Shown in pieces: positions 9,620-17,968 of a DNA stretch of 64,000 bases; the first letter of the stretch is position 1; each line of letters begins with the position of its first letter. The stretch is taken from assembly GCA_019637645.1 (NCBI GenBank), contig JAHBVH010000024.1, forward strand, positions 36,206 through 100,205, written 5' to 3'. Under the pieces are notes generated by a model. That model saw nothing but the letters and a program-made list of their open reading frames with translations, had not been told where the DNA came from and did no database searches. The DNA comes from Caldilineaceae bacterium (lineage in GTDB: Bacteria; Chloroflexota; Anaerolineae; Caldilineales; Caldilineaceae). A program made the translations under genes and the position numbers.

Positions 9620-10120
9620 TTATTCCAACGCCGCCCAAAGCCAGCTAAACTTCGCGCGACTCTGTTCCTGTTCTGCTTGGGGCCGACCGTCATCCACCAT
9701 CTTGCCGCTCTTTTCCCCAATACTAATAACATCGTCGGTGTTCTGATATCGTAGAAAATAGTAGGGCGTTTCTGGGCAGACCAACCCCTCTACACAAAGA
9801 GCCGTAACGACAAAGGCTTCCACGTATACATCCGGCGGCAATTGTACCGGCTTGCCCGCGATGGCGAGGACTGTCCCGGCGGTTGTTTCACCACTCATTG
9901 AAAATTCGCGACTATTCGCTGCCATCTGCGTGTGGGTCTGCTGTACAATGACATGGTCGATCGCTCCAGGGGGCGGCTCCGCCGGTGTAACGCGTACGGG
10001 AACAAGCCATTGGGGCTTGATCGCGGGCAAGGACGCTTCGCCCAAACTGATCTTGTCATGGAACAGAAACAGGGCGGCTACGATGATGAGAGGTATGAAC
10101 GCATAGAGGGATTTTCTCAC
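9620..10120 (-). CDS. Membrane-anchored or secreted protein of unknown function
   Basis: A 166-residue protein I do not recognise. The start is GTG at 10120 (minus strand) because AAAGGAG lies eight bases upstream; the longer ATG reading from 10150 has no such site. The N-terminus RKSLYAFIPLIIVAALFLFH is a positive residue cluster plus one hydrophobic helix, i.e. a signal anchor or uncleaved signal peptide. The rest is a soluble domain with two cysteines close together (CVEGLVC) that could form a disulfide outside the cell. It stands alone, convergent with the MFS gene and divergent from the MarR gene. Confidence 0.6.
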   Translation of the reverse strand: MRKSLYAFIPLIIVAALFLFHDKISLGEASLPAIKPQWLVPVRVTPAEPPPGAIDHVIVQQTHTQMAANSREFSMSGETTAGTVLAIAGKPVQLPPDVYVEAFVVTALCVEGLVCPETPYYFLRYQNTDDVISIGEKSGKMVDDGRPQAEQEQSRAKFSWLWAALE

Positions 10121-10299
10121 GTTTCGCTCCTTTGCATATAGATAAGCCAATTGGCGCAGTGTGTCGCCATCGTAACATAGGCTAGGGTGGGTGCCAACTT
10201 GATGGCTGCCTTAGTCGTGCAAGGCGAGTCCATGACTCGCCCCACGCATGGGCCGTGCGCAACTGCGCGTTTCTTCAAACCTTCCAATAAAATTGGGGG

Positions 10300-10328
10300 T
10301 TGACAACCTTTGTTTTTCGTGATACTAT
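10300..10328 (+). promoter_or_regulatory. Promoter of the MarR/MhqR-like regulator
   Basis: TTGACA at 10300-10305, a 17-bp spacer and TACTAT at 10323-10328, a near-consensus sigma-70-type promoter. The first operator half-site begins inside the -10 element, so regulator binding would block it (autoregulation). Confidence 0.75.
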
Positions 10329-10357
10329 CTCAATATCAAAATAATTAATGTTGAGAT
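10327..10357 (+). promoter_or_regulatory. Operator O1 (autoregulatory, MhqR-like half-sites)
   Basis: Inverted half-sites ATCTCAA (10327-10333) and TTGAGAT (10351-10357) ending at the start codon of the MarR gene. The right half, AATGTTGAGATAT, matches the right half of O2 (AATGTTAAGATAT). The half-sites are 17 bp apart here, against 2 bp in O2. Confidence 0.6.
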
Positions 10358-10816
10358 ATGGCGATGGGTACACATTATCAAGGTACAGCAGCAGAGCGAC
10401 GGGCACTCGATCTCTATATCAAACTCTCCCGAGCCGCGGAATCGGTGAACCAGCGGGTGAACCGGCATCTGCAAGAGGTACAGTTGACGGTTAGCCAATT
10501 TGGCGTTTTAGAAGCATTGCATCATCTTGGGCCGTTGACTCCGGGGCAGCTTGGCGAAAAGATCCTGCGTAGCACGGGCAATTTGACGATGGTGATCGAT
10601 AATTTGGAAAAGCGCCAATTGGTGATCCGTACACAAAATCCAATGGATCGCCGTTCGACGATTATTGAGCTCACCACCGCTGGGCAGGCTTTGATCGAAG
10701 ACTTTTTTCCAAAGCATGTTGCCGTGGTTGTGCAAGAAGTTTCAGTGTTGTCACCCGAGGAACAAAGCCAGTTGGCCGCGTTATGTCGCAAACTGGGCCT
10801 GCAAATGGGAGCCTAG
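10358..10816 (+). CDS. mhqR: MarR-family regulator, MhqR-like
   Basis: A 152-residue MarR-type winged-helix repressor. The recognition region TPGQLGEKILRSTGNLTMVI and the wing NPMDRRSTIIELT are typical, and dimerisation helices flank them. It immediately precedes a ring-cleaving dioxygenase and an MhqD-like carboxylesterase, the same trio controlled by MhqR in Bacillus subtilis, where the repressor responds to quinones and related electrophiles. Palindromes of the ATCTCAA...TTgAGAT type lie at its own promoter and at the downstream promoter. The first residues (MAMGTHYQGTAAERRALDLY) also match the usual start of this subgroup. There is no cysteine, so direct thiol sensing by the MarR protein itself is unlikely. 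Confidence 0.85.
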   Translation: MAMGTHYQGTAAERRALDLYIKLSRAAESVNQRVNRHLQEVQLTVSQFGVLEALHHLGPLTPGQLGEKILRSTGNLTMVIDNLEKRQLVIRTQNPMDRRSTIIELTTAGQALIEDFFPKHVAVVVQEVSVLSPEEQSQLAALCRKLGLQMGA

Positions 10817-10825
10817 CTACTATTT

Positions 10826-10854
10826 TTGTCATATATCTCAATGTTAAGATATTT
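10826..10854 (+). promoter_or_regulatory. Promoter and operator O2 of the dioxygenase/esterase operon
   Basis: A -35-like TTGTCA (10826-10831), 17-bp spacer and -10-like ATATTT (10849-10854). The palindrome ATATCTCAATGTTAAGATAT (10833-10852) fills the space between the two elements. The arrangement is that of a classical repressor site and resembles the published MhqR box (tATCTcgaAtTCgAGATa, from memory). Confidence 0.7.
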
Positions 10855-10893
10855 AACGTGAAGTAGATTGTGCACGACAAGAGGAGTAGAACA

Positions 10894-11862
10894 ATGCAAC
10901 CGATTCAAGGGATTCATCACATCACGGCGATTGCCAGTGATCCGCAAGCGAATATTAATTTCTATCATAGCGTCTTAGGACAGCGGCTGGTCAAGCGCAC
11001 GGTCAATTTCGATGATCCTGCTACCTATCACTTCTACTTTGCCGATGAAGTGGGTACCCCAGGAACGGTGCTGACCTTCTTCCCTTGGCGGCATATGGCG
11101 CGGGGCGTCCGCGGCAATGGCGAAGTGGCCGCCACCGCCTATAGCGTACCGACAGCGGCACTCGATTATTGGTATAGTCGGCTGGACGCACAGGGCATTG
11201 TGGTGCGTGAACGCAAAGCGCGCTTTGGTGCCAATGTGATTGCCTTTGACGATCCTGATGGCATGGAGATTGAGTTGATTGCCAGCGACGAACGGGCCAC
11301 GATTCAACCCTGGTTGGCTGGACCCGTGCCTGCCGAATATGCCCTACGCGGCTTTCACAGCGCCACTTTGTGGGTGGGGCAAGCTGCCCCGACCGCGGCG
11401 TTGCTAACCCAACAGCTTGGTTATACGTTGGTCGGGCAAGAAGACAATCGCTATCGCTACCAAGGTGCATCGCAGGATGTGGGGCTTTATATCGATCTCG
11501 TGGAGCGGCCTGGGATGCCGCCGGCCCGCTTGGGCGCTGGTTCGGTTCATCACATTGCCTTCCGCACGGTGGATGATGCCGAACAGGTGGCGTATAAGAC
11601 CCTGCTCCACAAAGCGAACTATGGCGTTTCACCGGTCATGGATCGGCAATACTTTCATTCGATCTACTTCCGCTCACCCGGTGGAGTGCTCTTTGAAGTC
11701 GCCACGGACGCGCCTGGCTTCACCTATGACGAGTCGGTGGCTGAATTGGGGTCGCATTTGAAATTGCCTAGCTGGTTAGAACCCGAGCGGGCGAGCATTG
11801 AGGCAAGTGTGGTGCCGATCCAGGTACCGCAATTTGACGCTGCTACAGGAGAAGACGCATGA
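10894..11862 (+). CDS. mhqO: Ring-cleaving dioxygenase, VOC superfamily (MhqO/MhqA-like)
   Basis: A 322-residue protein built of paired VOC/glyoxalase modules. The ATG at 10894 is preferred over an in-frame GTG at 10870 because GAGGAG lies just before it. It begins IQGIHHITAIASDPQANI and has the second-half metal-binding pattern GSVHHIAFRT followed by a late glutamate in VLFEVATDAPGF. Homologues are annotated as hydroquinone-specific ring-cleavage dioxygenases; they detoxify hydroquinones made from quinones. Its stop overlaps the start of the carboxylesterase gene (ATGA), and the operator at 10833-10852 lies just upstream. Expression is expected to be induced by quinone-like compounds. Confidence 0.85.
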   Translation: MQPIQGIHHITAIASDPQANINFYHSVLGQRLVKRTVNFDDPATYHFYFADEVGTPGTVLTFFPWRHMARGVRGNGEVAATAYSVPTAALDYWYSRLDAQGIVVRERKARFGANVIAFDDPDGMEIELIASDERATIQPWLAGPVPAEYALRGFHSATLWVGQAAPTAALLTQQLGYTLVGQEDNRYRYQGASQDVGLYIDLVERPGMPPARLGAGSVHHIAFRTVDDAEQVAYKTLLHKANYGVSPVMDRQYFHSIYFRSPGGVLFEVATDAPGFTYDESVAELGSHLKLPSWLEPERASIEASVVPIQVPQFDAATGEDA

Positions 11863-12500
11863 CCACAACCATTCATCAAGGGCAACCCATCTACACGACG
11901 GGGAAACCCTTGGCCGAAGCCAAAGGCGCGCTGATCTTGATTCATGGTCGCGGGGCGACGGCACAAAGTATCCTAACGTTGGCCCAGCCCCTCGCCCATC
12001 CGGAGCTGGCCTATCTAGCCCCCCAAGCGGCGGGCAATACCTGGTATCCCTATAGCTTTTTGATGCCGCTGGCCCAAAATGAGCCGTATCTCTCGTCCGC
12101 TTTGCAACAGGTGGGCGCGGTGTTGGAACAAGTGACCGCCGCGGGCATTCCTCCTGAGCAGGTAATTCTCGGCGGCTTTTCACAAGGGGCGTGTCTGGCT
12201 GCCGAGTTTGTGGCCCGGAATGCCCAACGCTATGGCGGGCTATTGGTCTTTAGCGGTGGCTTGATCGGGCCGCCCCAAACACCCCGCACCTATGCCGGTT
12301 CCTTGGCCGACACGCCGGTCTTTCTCGGCTGTAGCGACATTGATGCGCATATCCCGAAAGAACGGGTGATCGAGTCGGCGGCGGTCTTCCGCCAACTCGG
12401 GGCGCAGGTGACTGATAAGCTCTATCCCAACTTGGGACACACAATCATCGACGACGAGATCGATCATGCCCGGCAGATCATCGATAATCTGCTGGGCTGA
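11859..12500 (+). CDS. mhqD: MhqD-like carboxylesterase/phospholipase
   Basis: A 213-residue alpha/beta hydrolase of the phospholipase/carboxylesterase family. The catalytic triad is visible: Ser108 in GGFSQGA, an aspartate in LGCSDIDAHIP (about 160) and His194 in NLGHTIID. The opening LIHGRGATAQSILTLAQPL is typical of the MhqD/YodD group. It overlaps the dioxygenase gene by four bases and closes the MhqR-like operon. In Bacillus the homologue belongs to the quinone-stress regulon, but its true substrate is not settled. A long perfect hairpin lies 13 bp after its stop. Confidence 0.84.
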   Translation: MTTTIHQGQPIYTTGKPLAEAKGALILIHGRGATAQSILTLAQPLAHPELAYLAPQAAGNTWYPYSFLMPLAQNEPYLSSALQQVGAVLEQVTAAGIPPEQVILGGFSQGACLAAEFVARNAQRYGGLLVFSGGLIGPPQTPRTYAGSLADTPVFLGCSDIDAHIPKERVIESAAVFRQLGAQVTDKLYPNLGHTIIDDEIDHARQIIDNLLG

Positions 12501-12513
12501 GCGGTAAAGAAAA

Positions 12514-12566
12514 GAGGACACGGATAAACGCGGATTGATGTCTAATCCGCGTTTATCCGTGTCCTC
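12514..12566. repeat. Perfect long inverted repeat, GCGGATAAACGC-type element
   Basis: Two 23-bp arms beginning GAGGACACGGATAAACGC, perfectly complementary around a 7-bp loop (GATGTCT). It sits just after the mhqD-like stop and may end transcription. Related ACGCGGAT-rich palindromes occur at 14218-14301 and 55701-55743, so this looks like a second dispersed element family. Confidence 0.75.
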
Positions 12567-12630
12567 GAATTTTCACCTTGGCGTGGCAAGATCTGGTACA
12601 CTGTAGCAGTCATCGTTGGACGGACCCAAT

Positions 12631-12700
12631 GGCAGACCTTGTATGCCAGACCTTGTATGGCAGACCTTGTATGCCAGACCTTGTATGGCAGACCTTGTAT
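12631..12700. repeat. Five tandem 14-bp repeats
   Basis: Five head-to-tail copies of GGCAGACCTTGTAT, alternating GGC and GCC in the first positions (effectively a 28-bp higher period). They occupy the spacer upstream of a sulfatase gene. The units are contiguous with no spacers, so this is not CRISPR. The array probably varies in length by slippage. Confidence 0.85.
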
Positions 12701-12736
12701 ACCGTTGGCCCTGTGGTCTCCACCGCCGCCAACCAA

Positions 12737-12769
12737 AGATCTGTCAGCTTTGCCAAAGCTGACAGATCT
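12737..12769. repeat. Dispersed palindrome, copy d (perfect 16-bp arms)
   Basis: AGATCTGTCAGCTTTG, C, then the exact reverse complement. The inner stem is AGCTTTG/CAAAGCT rather than AGGTTTT/AAAACCT, changed on both sides. It lies 35 bp upstream of the sulfatase start codon. Confidence 0.8.
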
Positions 12770-12804
12770 CTCTATCCAAACACAGCTGTGAATGATCGAG
12801 AACC

Positions 12805-14196
12805 ATGCAACCAAATATTATCTTTATTCTCATTGATGACCTGGGTTGGCGTGACCTGGGTTGTTATGGCAGCTCTTTCTACGAAACCCCGCGTCTGGAT
12901 CAATTAGCGGCGGAAGGCATGCGCTTTACCGATGCCTACGCGGCCTGCCCCGTCTGTTCACCCACGCGCGCCAGTTTGCTGACGGGGAAATACCCTGCCA
13001 CCTTGGGCATTACCGATTGGATTGATTGGGCCAAGCACATTCATCCCGCGCGCGGAAAGTTGGTCGATGTGCCCTACCTCGACCATCTGCCAACCGCGGA
13101 GACGACGATTGCCACCCTGTTGCAGGCCGCGGGCTATGCTACTTGGCATGTGGGCAAATGGCATCTCGGTGGGCCAACGCACTATCCCGAAGCCCACGGC
13201 TTTGATGTCAATATTGGCGGCTGCCACATGGGGTCGCCAGGGCAAGGGGGCTACTTTAGCCCCTACACAATTCCTGTGCTCGACAATGGCCCGGTTGGTG
13301 AATATTTGACCGACCGCCTCACGGACGAAGCGATTCGCCTGATCGAGCAGCGCGATCCAGCCCAGCCCTTCTTCCTCAACTTCTGGCACTATGCGGTTCA
13401 TACGCCGATTGAAGCGCCCGCGTCCTTGACGGCCGCCTATCAGGCCAAAGCCCAAGCGCTGGGGCTCGATCAACAAACAACCTTTGCCGAGGGTGATCCG
13501 TTTCCAACCGAACACAAAAAACACCTGCGCATTACCCGGCGTCTGCTCCAATCCGACCCCGTCTATGCCGCGATGGTCGAAAATTTGGACTGGAATATTG
13601 GTCGCCTCTTGGATGCGCTGGCCGCGCAAGGGTTGGCCGAAGAGACCATCATCATCTTTACGTCCGACAATGGCGGCTTGGCCACAGCAGAAGGATCGCC
13701 CACTTGTAACGCGCCTTTGGCCGAGGGCAAAGGCTGGATGTATGAAGGTGGCACCCGCGAACCGCTCCTCGTGAAATGGCCCGGGGTCACGTCGCCTGGG
13801 AGCCTCTGTACAACGCCTGTCACGAGCCCCGATCTCGCACCAACGCTCTTGACGATGGCTGGCCTATCCCCGCGCCCAGACCTTCACACCGATGGCACAA
13901 CCTTTGCGCCGCTGCTCCAGGGCGCGACGACCTTTGCCCGCGAAGCGATCTTCTGGCACTATCCCCACTATGGCAACCAGGGTGGAACCCCCGGCTCGTC
14001 GGTGCGCGCCGGCGATTACAAGCTGATCGAATTCTTCGAGGATGGCCGGTTAGAACTCTACAATCTACGCACGGATCTGAGCGAAACCCAGAACTTGGCC
14101 GCGCAGTTGCCCGAAGTGACGCAACACCTTCATCAATTGCTGCAAAGCTGGCGCTGCACCGTAGAAGCCCAAATTCCCCAACCGAATGTTGGCTAA
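12805..14196 (+). CDS. Arylsulfatase-type sulfatase (Cys formylglycine motif)
   Basis: A 463-residue S1-type sulfatase. The N-terminus NIIFILIDDLGWRDLGCYG supplies the paired metal-binding aspartates, and CSPTR (Cys51) is the CxPxR motif whose cysteine becomes formylglycine. The later IIIFTSDNGG provides the remaining calcium ligands. GKWHLGG carries the usual lysine and histidine. The length is normal. No signal peptide is visible, so it may act inside the cell on imported sulfated sugars, or a leaderless export route exists. The maturation enzyme (FGE or anSME) is not in the window. It is preceded by a 300-bp spacer full of repeats. Confidence 0.9.
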   Translation: MQPNIIFILIDDLGWRDLGCYGSSFYETPRLDQLAAEGMRFTDAYAACPVCSPTRASLLTGKYPATLGITDWIDWAKHIHPARGKLVDVPYLDHLPTAETTIATLLQAAGYATWHVGKWHLGGPTHYPEAHGFDVNIGGCHMGSPGQGGYFSPYTIPVLDNGPVGEYLTDRLTDEAIRLIEQRDPAQPFFLNFWHYAVHTPIEAPASLTAAYQAKAQALGLDQQTTFAEGDPFPTEHKKHLRITRRLLQSDPVYAAMVENLDWNIGRLLDALAAQGLAEETIIIFTSDNGGLATAEGSPTCNAPLAEGKGWMYEGGTREPLLVKWPGVTSPGSLCTTPVTSPDLAPTLLTMAGLSPRPDLHTDGTTFAPLLQGATTFAREAIFWHYPHYGNQGGTPGSSVRAGDYKLIEFFEDGRLELYNLRTDLSETQNLAAQLPEVTQHLHQLLQSWRCTVEAQIPQPNVG

Positions 14197-14217
14197 CCCG
14201 CGCCGCGACACCTGGCA

Positions 14218-14301
14218 CTAGCACGCGGATTTTGCGGATACGGCGGATTTGCGCTGATTGTATCCGATTAACGCGCTTTATCTGTGTCATCGGCGTGCTA
14301 G
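14218..14301. repeat. Imperfect palindrome with repeated CGGAT motifs
   Basis: Outer arms CTAGCACGC (14218-14226) and GCGTGCTAG (14293-14301) enclose several copies of CGGAT and its complement. It is related in style to the elements at 12514 and 55701. It lies between the sulfatase and the small protein gene. Confidence 0.55.
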
Positions 14302-14325
14302 CTTCAAATCAGATACGAATGACTT

Positions 14326-14664
14326 ATGAATCTCTATCCCTATACGGACACCTGGCCTGCTGATGATCCCCATGCCAACTTTAAGGCCGAGGTCGCGGCC
14401 TATACCGCGGCCGACCCGTTGCCGACCTTGGAAAATCTTAGCAAGATAACCGGTATTCCGGTGCCGTGTCTCGTGCGCTATGTGCTGGTGAAATATGCCG
14501 CGTCGGGGGCAGAAGCGTTGCTGACCATGACGCCGATTGTGCTCCAACAGATGGCAAGCCAGATTGAGCAAGCCGAGCGCGCCGACAGTGATGCCGCGCG
14601 GTTGCAAGCCTATGGCGCGTTGCGCCAGATTGTGGCTTGGTTACAAATGGGAGACGCGCCATGA
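14326..14664 (+). CDS. Small conserved-looking protein of unknown function
   Basis: A 112-residue soluble protein, mostly helical by composition. It has an N-terminal acidic/aromatic segment (YPYTDTWPADDPHANF) and a central region NLSKITGIPVPCLVRYVLVK that could be a helix-turn-helix-like fold. I cannot assign a function; a DUF6027-type protein is a possible but unverified match. It overlaps the next gene by ATGA and is therefore probably co-expressed with a VOC protein and an MFS transporter. Confidence 0.7.
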   Translation: MNLYPYTDTWPADDPHANFKAEVAAYTAADPLPTLENLSKITGIPVPCLVRYVLVKYAASGAEALLTMTPIVLQQMASQIEQAERADSDAARLQAYGALRQIVAWLQMGDAP

Positions 14665-15044
14665 CGATGGTTTCCCCGCGCCAGCCGCTCTTTGCCATTC
14701 AGCGTGCCAATACCATTCTCTATTGCGCTCATTGGCCGGCGACCGTTGCTTTTTATCGCGACCAACTTGGGTTACCGGTCACCTATGCCAATGATTGGTT
14801 TGTCGAACTACTCTTGGGTGAGGGGCGCTATCTCAGCTTGGCTAATAGCGCCCGTGCGACCATTCCACCGGGCCGCGGTGCCGGGCTTACCCTAAGTTGG
14901 CAAGTGACCGCGATTGCCACCCTTCAACAACAGCTGCAACAAGTGGGCATTGCAACGACCCCGCTCAAAGTGAAGTGGGGCGCGCAGGTGCTCTATTTTC
15001 ATGATCCAGAAGGACATCGTATCGAATTATGGGAAGCGCTCTAA
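14661..15044 (+). CDS. VOC/glyoxalase-family protein
   Basis: A 127-residue single VOC module. It shows the typical FYRDQLGLPVTY opening strand/helix and the closing LYFHDPEGHRIELWEAL, whose glutamate is a usual metal ligand. The first-position ligand is not obvious: ANTILYCAHWP lacks the common His, so it could be a binding or resistance protein rather than an enzyme. The start at 14661 overlaps the preceding stop (ATGA), and its own end overlaps the MFS start by 16 bp. In such units VOC proteins often give resistance by binding a toxic compound; that is inference here. Confidence 0.75.
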   Translation: MTMVSPRQPLFAIQRANTILYCAHWPATVAFYRDQLGLPVTYANDWFVELLLGEGRYLSLANSARATIPPGRGAGLTLSWQVTAIATLQQQLQQVGIATTPLKVKWGAQVLYFHDPEGHRIELWEAL

Positions 15045-16378
15045 CTTATCGGCGGGCCGCGGTGCGCTGGCTCTTGCAGCTGGACCGCCCGCTGCCGGTG
15101 CGCAGTGATGCCGAAGTGCAAGCCGAGATCGAACAAAATTACCGTTGGAACTTTACCGTTGGTTTATTGGATGGCGTCTTTTTCTGGTTTGGCGTCAGCT
15201 TTATTTCATCGACCACGATCCTGCCCCTCTTTGTCAGCAAACTAACCGAGAACCCCCTGATCATTGCGCTGCTGCCGATCTTGGGCCAGGCAACCTGGTA
15301 TCTCCCCCAACTCTTTGCCGCGGGCCTCACGGAACGCGCTCCCCGCAAGAAAGCCTTAGTCATTGGCATTGGCCTTTTCACCGAGCGATTGCCCATTTGG
15401 TTAATGCCCCTGGCCGCGCTGATCAGCCCCTACGCGCCAGGATGGGCGTTGGCCCTGTTGTTGACAGGCTATGGCCTACATGGCGCGGGGGCCGGTCTAA
15501 TTGCGCCCGCGTGGTCCGACATGATCGCCCGCTGCTTTCCGGTGGCGCGGCGGGGTTGGTTCTTTGGCTTTACCACCTTTGTGGGGACGGGGTTGGGGGC
15601 AATCGGCGCTTTCTTCAGTGGCTGGCTGCTGGAAACCTATCCGTTCCCCACCAACTTTGTCTACGCCTTTACCATCGCGTCGGTTATGATTATCCTCAGT
15701 TGGACAGCGTTGGCACAAATCCGCGAAACGGTGCAACGCCCATCGGCCACTGCACCGGCCCGGCAGGCGCTCTGGGGGAAAGTACGCCGGATCTTGGCCG
15801 GGGATCACAACTTTCGGCGCTTTCTAGTGGCGCGCCTCGTGGGTAGCCTGAGTACCATGGGCACGGGCTTTATCACGGTGGTGGCGCTGCAACGCTGGCA
15901 AGTTTCCGATGGCATCGTGGGCTTTTTTACCATTGCGCTGCTCACTGGCCAGACGCTAGGGACGCTCTTTGCCGGTATGGTTGCCGATCGCTTTGGGCAT
16001 CGACACGTCTTTCAGTGCGCCTATCTGATCAACTTCCTCGCCTTTATCCTGGCGTGGCAAGCGCCAACGTCAGCCTGGTTCTATGCCGTTTTTGTGCTGG
16101 TTGGCAGTGGCATGGGTATGTTAACGGTTTCCAATGTGCTCAGCGCCATGGAATTTTCTACACCCGACCATCGCCCCACCTATGTCGGCATTGCCAACAC
16201 GAGCAATGGCATCGGCATCACCGTCGCACCCTTGATCGGTGGTCTGCTGGCGACGATTAGCGATGGCTGGCTCTTTGCTGTCTCTGCGATGGCGGGTCTT
16301 CTCGCCCTACTGCTCTTTGCCACCCAAGTCGTTGATCCCCGCTTTCAGCCGGCGCGCTTTGCGGTTGAGGGAGAGTAG
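15029..16378 (+). CDS. MFS transporter
   Basis: A 449-residue major facilitator protein with about 12 membrane helices. An unusual cytoplasmic N-terminus of about 45 residues precedes helix one. Motif-A-like FAGMVADRFGHRHVF marks the second half. It starts inside the end of the VOC gene (16-bp overlap), which ties the two translationally. The substrate is unknown; the VOC partner suggests export of a toxic small molecule, but sugar or peptide transport cannot be excluded. Confidence 0.82.
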   Translation: MGSALTYRRAAVRWLLQLDRPLPVRSDAEVQAEIEQNYRWNFTVGLLDGVFFWFGVSFISSTTILPLFVSKLTENPLIIALLPILGQATWYLPQLFAAGLTERAPRKKALVIGIGLFTERLPIWLMPLAALISPYAPGWALALLLTGYGLHGAGAGLIAPAWSDMIARCFPVARRGWFFGFTTFVGTGLGAIGAFFSGWLLETYPFPTNFVYAFTIASVMIILSWTALAQIRETVQRPSATAPARQALWGKVRRILAGDHNFRRFLVARLVGSLSTMGTGFITVVALQRWQVSDGIVGFFTIALLTGQTLGTLFAGMVADRFGHRHVFQCAYLINFLAFILAWQAPTSAWFYAVFVLVGSGMGMLTVSNVLSAMEFSTPDHRPTYVGIANTSNGIGITVAPLIGGLLATISDGWLFAVSAMAGLLALLLFATQVVDPRFQPARFAVEGE

Positions 16379-16681
16379 GGGAGAGGACAGAAGGCAGAGG
16401 GGAGAGGACAGAGGGGAGAGGACAGAAGGCAGAGGACAGAGGGGATGAGACGCGGGGGAGCGAGAAAATGCGGGGGTTCAGTAGGCTGCCGCTACAGACA
16501 AATCCGCGTCATACCGCGTGAATTTGCGTCCGCTGCCCTTTGCGTTCTCGCTGGCGATGAGTTGCGCGGGCCAACTGCTTGATCCAGCTTTTTATAGTAC
16601 AATAGAAAGTACCCTCGGCGGCAGTGGATCACAGCGGTCTGTGGCTGCCCTTTGCCCGAGGTCGGAAAAGAGGATGGAACT
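16379..16681. other. Intergenic region with strand-asymmetric GA-rich repeats
   Basis: The first 70 bases are almost entirely G and A on the + strand, made of interleaved GGGGAGAGGACAGAAGGCAG-like units, followed by CCGCGT-containing fragments near 16503-16535. No open reading frame or clear promoter was found. The purine-rich tract could form triplex DNA or vary by slippage. Confidence 0.6.
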
Positions 16682-17866
16682 ATGCAACAGGATTACGATG
16701 TCATTGTGGTGGGATTGGGCGCAATGGGGAGTGCGGCGCTCTATCAGTTGGCGCGCCGCGGCGCGCGTGTCCTCGGCATCGATCAATTTCGTCCGCCCCA
16801 TACCTTGGGTTCGTCCCATGGTGAAAGCCGAATTACCCGCTTGTCCACAGGGGAAGGGGCTGCGTATGTGCCTTTGGCCCAACGGTCACATGCCCTTTGG
16901 CGCGAACTCGAAGCCGAAAGCGGCACAACCTTGTTGACGCTTTCCGGCGGGCTGATCATTAGCCCCCGCCAGGAGAGTGCCTATTTTCATGGACAAGGTG
17001 ATTTTGTGGCGCAGACGGCGGCCATTGCCAACCAATTTGCGCTTGCGCATGAAGTTTGGCCCGCCGATACCGTGCGGCAACGCTGGCCGCAACTACGTAT
17101 GAATGACCATGAGCACGCCTACTATGAGCCAACGGGCGGGCTAGTGGCTGTGGAAGAGGCGGTGGCGACGCAGCTTCGGCTCGCCAAACAACGGGGCGCG
17201 GTGGTACGCTTTGATGAGCGCGTGCTTGGCTATCAACCCGACAACGACAACGGCCAAAGTGTCACTGTCACGACCAAGGAAGGCCATTATCGGGCCGCCA
17301 AGGTGATCTTGACCGCGGGTTCTTGGTTGCCGGGGTTGTTGGGGCGGTCGCTCGCCAAACCGATGGCGGTCTATCGCCAAGTGATTTATTGGTTTGAGGT
17401 AGAAGATCCGGCGCAATTCCAGAGCGACCACTTCCCGTTTGTCATCTGGATTGGGGATCGACAAGAGGAGTTTTTTACTATCTTTCCCTATACCGCCGCG
17501 GGCACGGTGGGGGCCAAGGTCTTGACCGAGGAATATCTGCAAACCGTTACGCCCTTTACGGTTGACCGCACGGTCCACGCCCAGGAAGTTGAGCGGATGT
17601 ACCATGATTTTGTAGCGAAACGGGTGAGCGGTATCTTGCCCCGGTGTCTCAAGACTGGCGTCTGTCTCTACACCAATACGCTGGATGAACATTTTCTGAT
17701 CGACTTTCATCCTGAGCATCAGCCTGTCATTGTCGCCTCACCTTGCTCGGGGCATGGCTTTAAACATTCCGCCGCGGTTGGCGAAAGCCTGGCCGAGTTG
17801 GCTCTGGAAGGCAAAAGTACATTGGACCTAAGTCCCTTTACTTTTCAGCGTTTCTTGCAAAATTAA
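16682..17866 (+). CDS. FAD amine oxidase, monomeric sarcosine oxidase type
   Basis: A 394-residue flavoprotein of the MSOX/N-methyltryptophan oxidase family, which oxidises N-methyl amino acids to formaldehyde, amino acid and hydrogen peroxide. The dinucleotide-binding motif is VGLGAMGSAALYQLARRG, followed by the SSHGESRITR FAD contact. Cys328 in CLYT is the expected covalent FAD attachment site. The closing PCSGHGFKHSAAVGE is the conserved FAD/substrate segment. The start is ATG 16682, preceded by AAAGAGGATGG. It stands before an SDR and a GH32 gene. The exact substrate (sarcosine, N-methyltryptophan or another secondary amine) is open. Confidence 0.85.
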   Translation: MQQDYDVIVVGLGAMGSAALYQLARRGARVLGIDQFRPPHTLGSSHGESRITRLSTGEGAAYVPLAQRSHALWRELEAESGTTLLTLSGGLIISPRQESAYFHGQGDFVAQTAAIANQFALAHEVWPADTVRQRWPQLRMNDHEHAYYEPTGGLVAVEEAVATQLRLAKQRGAVVRFDERVLGYQPDNDNGQSVTVTTKEGHYRAAKVILTAGSWLPGLLGRSLAKPMAVYRQVIYWFEVEDPAQFQSDHFPFVIWIGDRQEEFFTIFPYTAAGTVGAKVLTEEYLQTVTPFTVDRTVHAQEVERMYHDFVAKRVSGILPRCLKTGVCLYTNTLDEHFLIDFHPEHQPVIVASPCSGHGFKHSAAVGESLAELALEGKSTLDLSPFTFQRFLQN

Positions 17867-17896
17867 GCGGGATGACGCTGTTGGTTGGTATAAGCC

Positions 17897-17931
17897 GAGA
17901 CCTAACAGATTTTCCAAAGCTGTTAGGTCTC
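17897..17931. repeat. Dispersed palindrome, copy e
   Basis: GAGACCTAACAG ... CTGTTAGGTCTC, 12-bp arms around an 11-bp centre. Relative to other copies TGACAG/CTGTCA is changed to TAACAG/CTGTTA on both sides, a compensatory change. It lies between the oxidase and the SDR gene. Confidence 0.75.
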
Positions 17932-17968
17932 CAATGGCGTAGTCCCTACACAAAATAATGGAGTAGCT

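Noticed and set aside
12631..12700. CRISPR-like array
   Set aside because: Units are 14 bp and contiguous with no unique spacers, and no cas genes are present; it is a simple tandem repeat.
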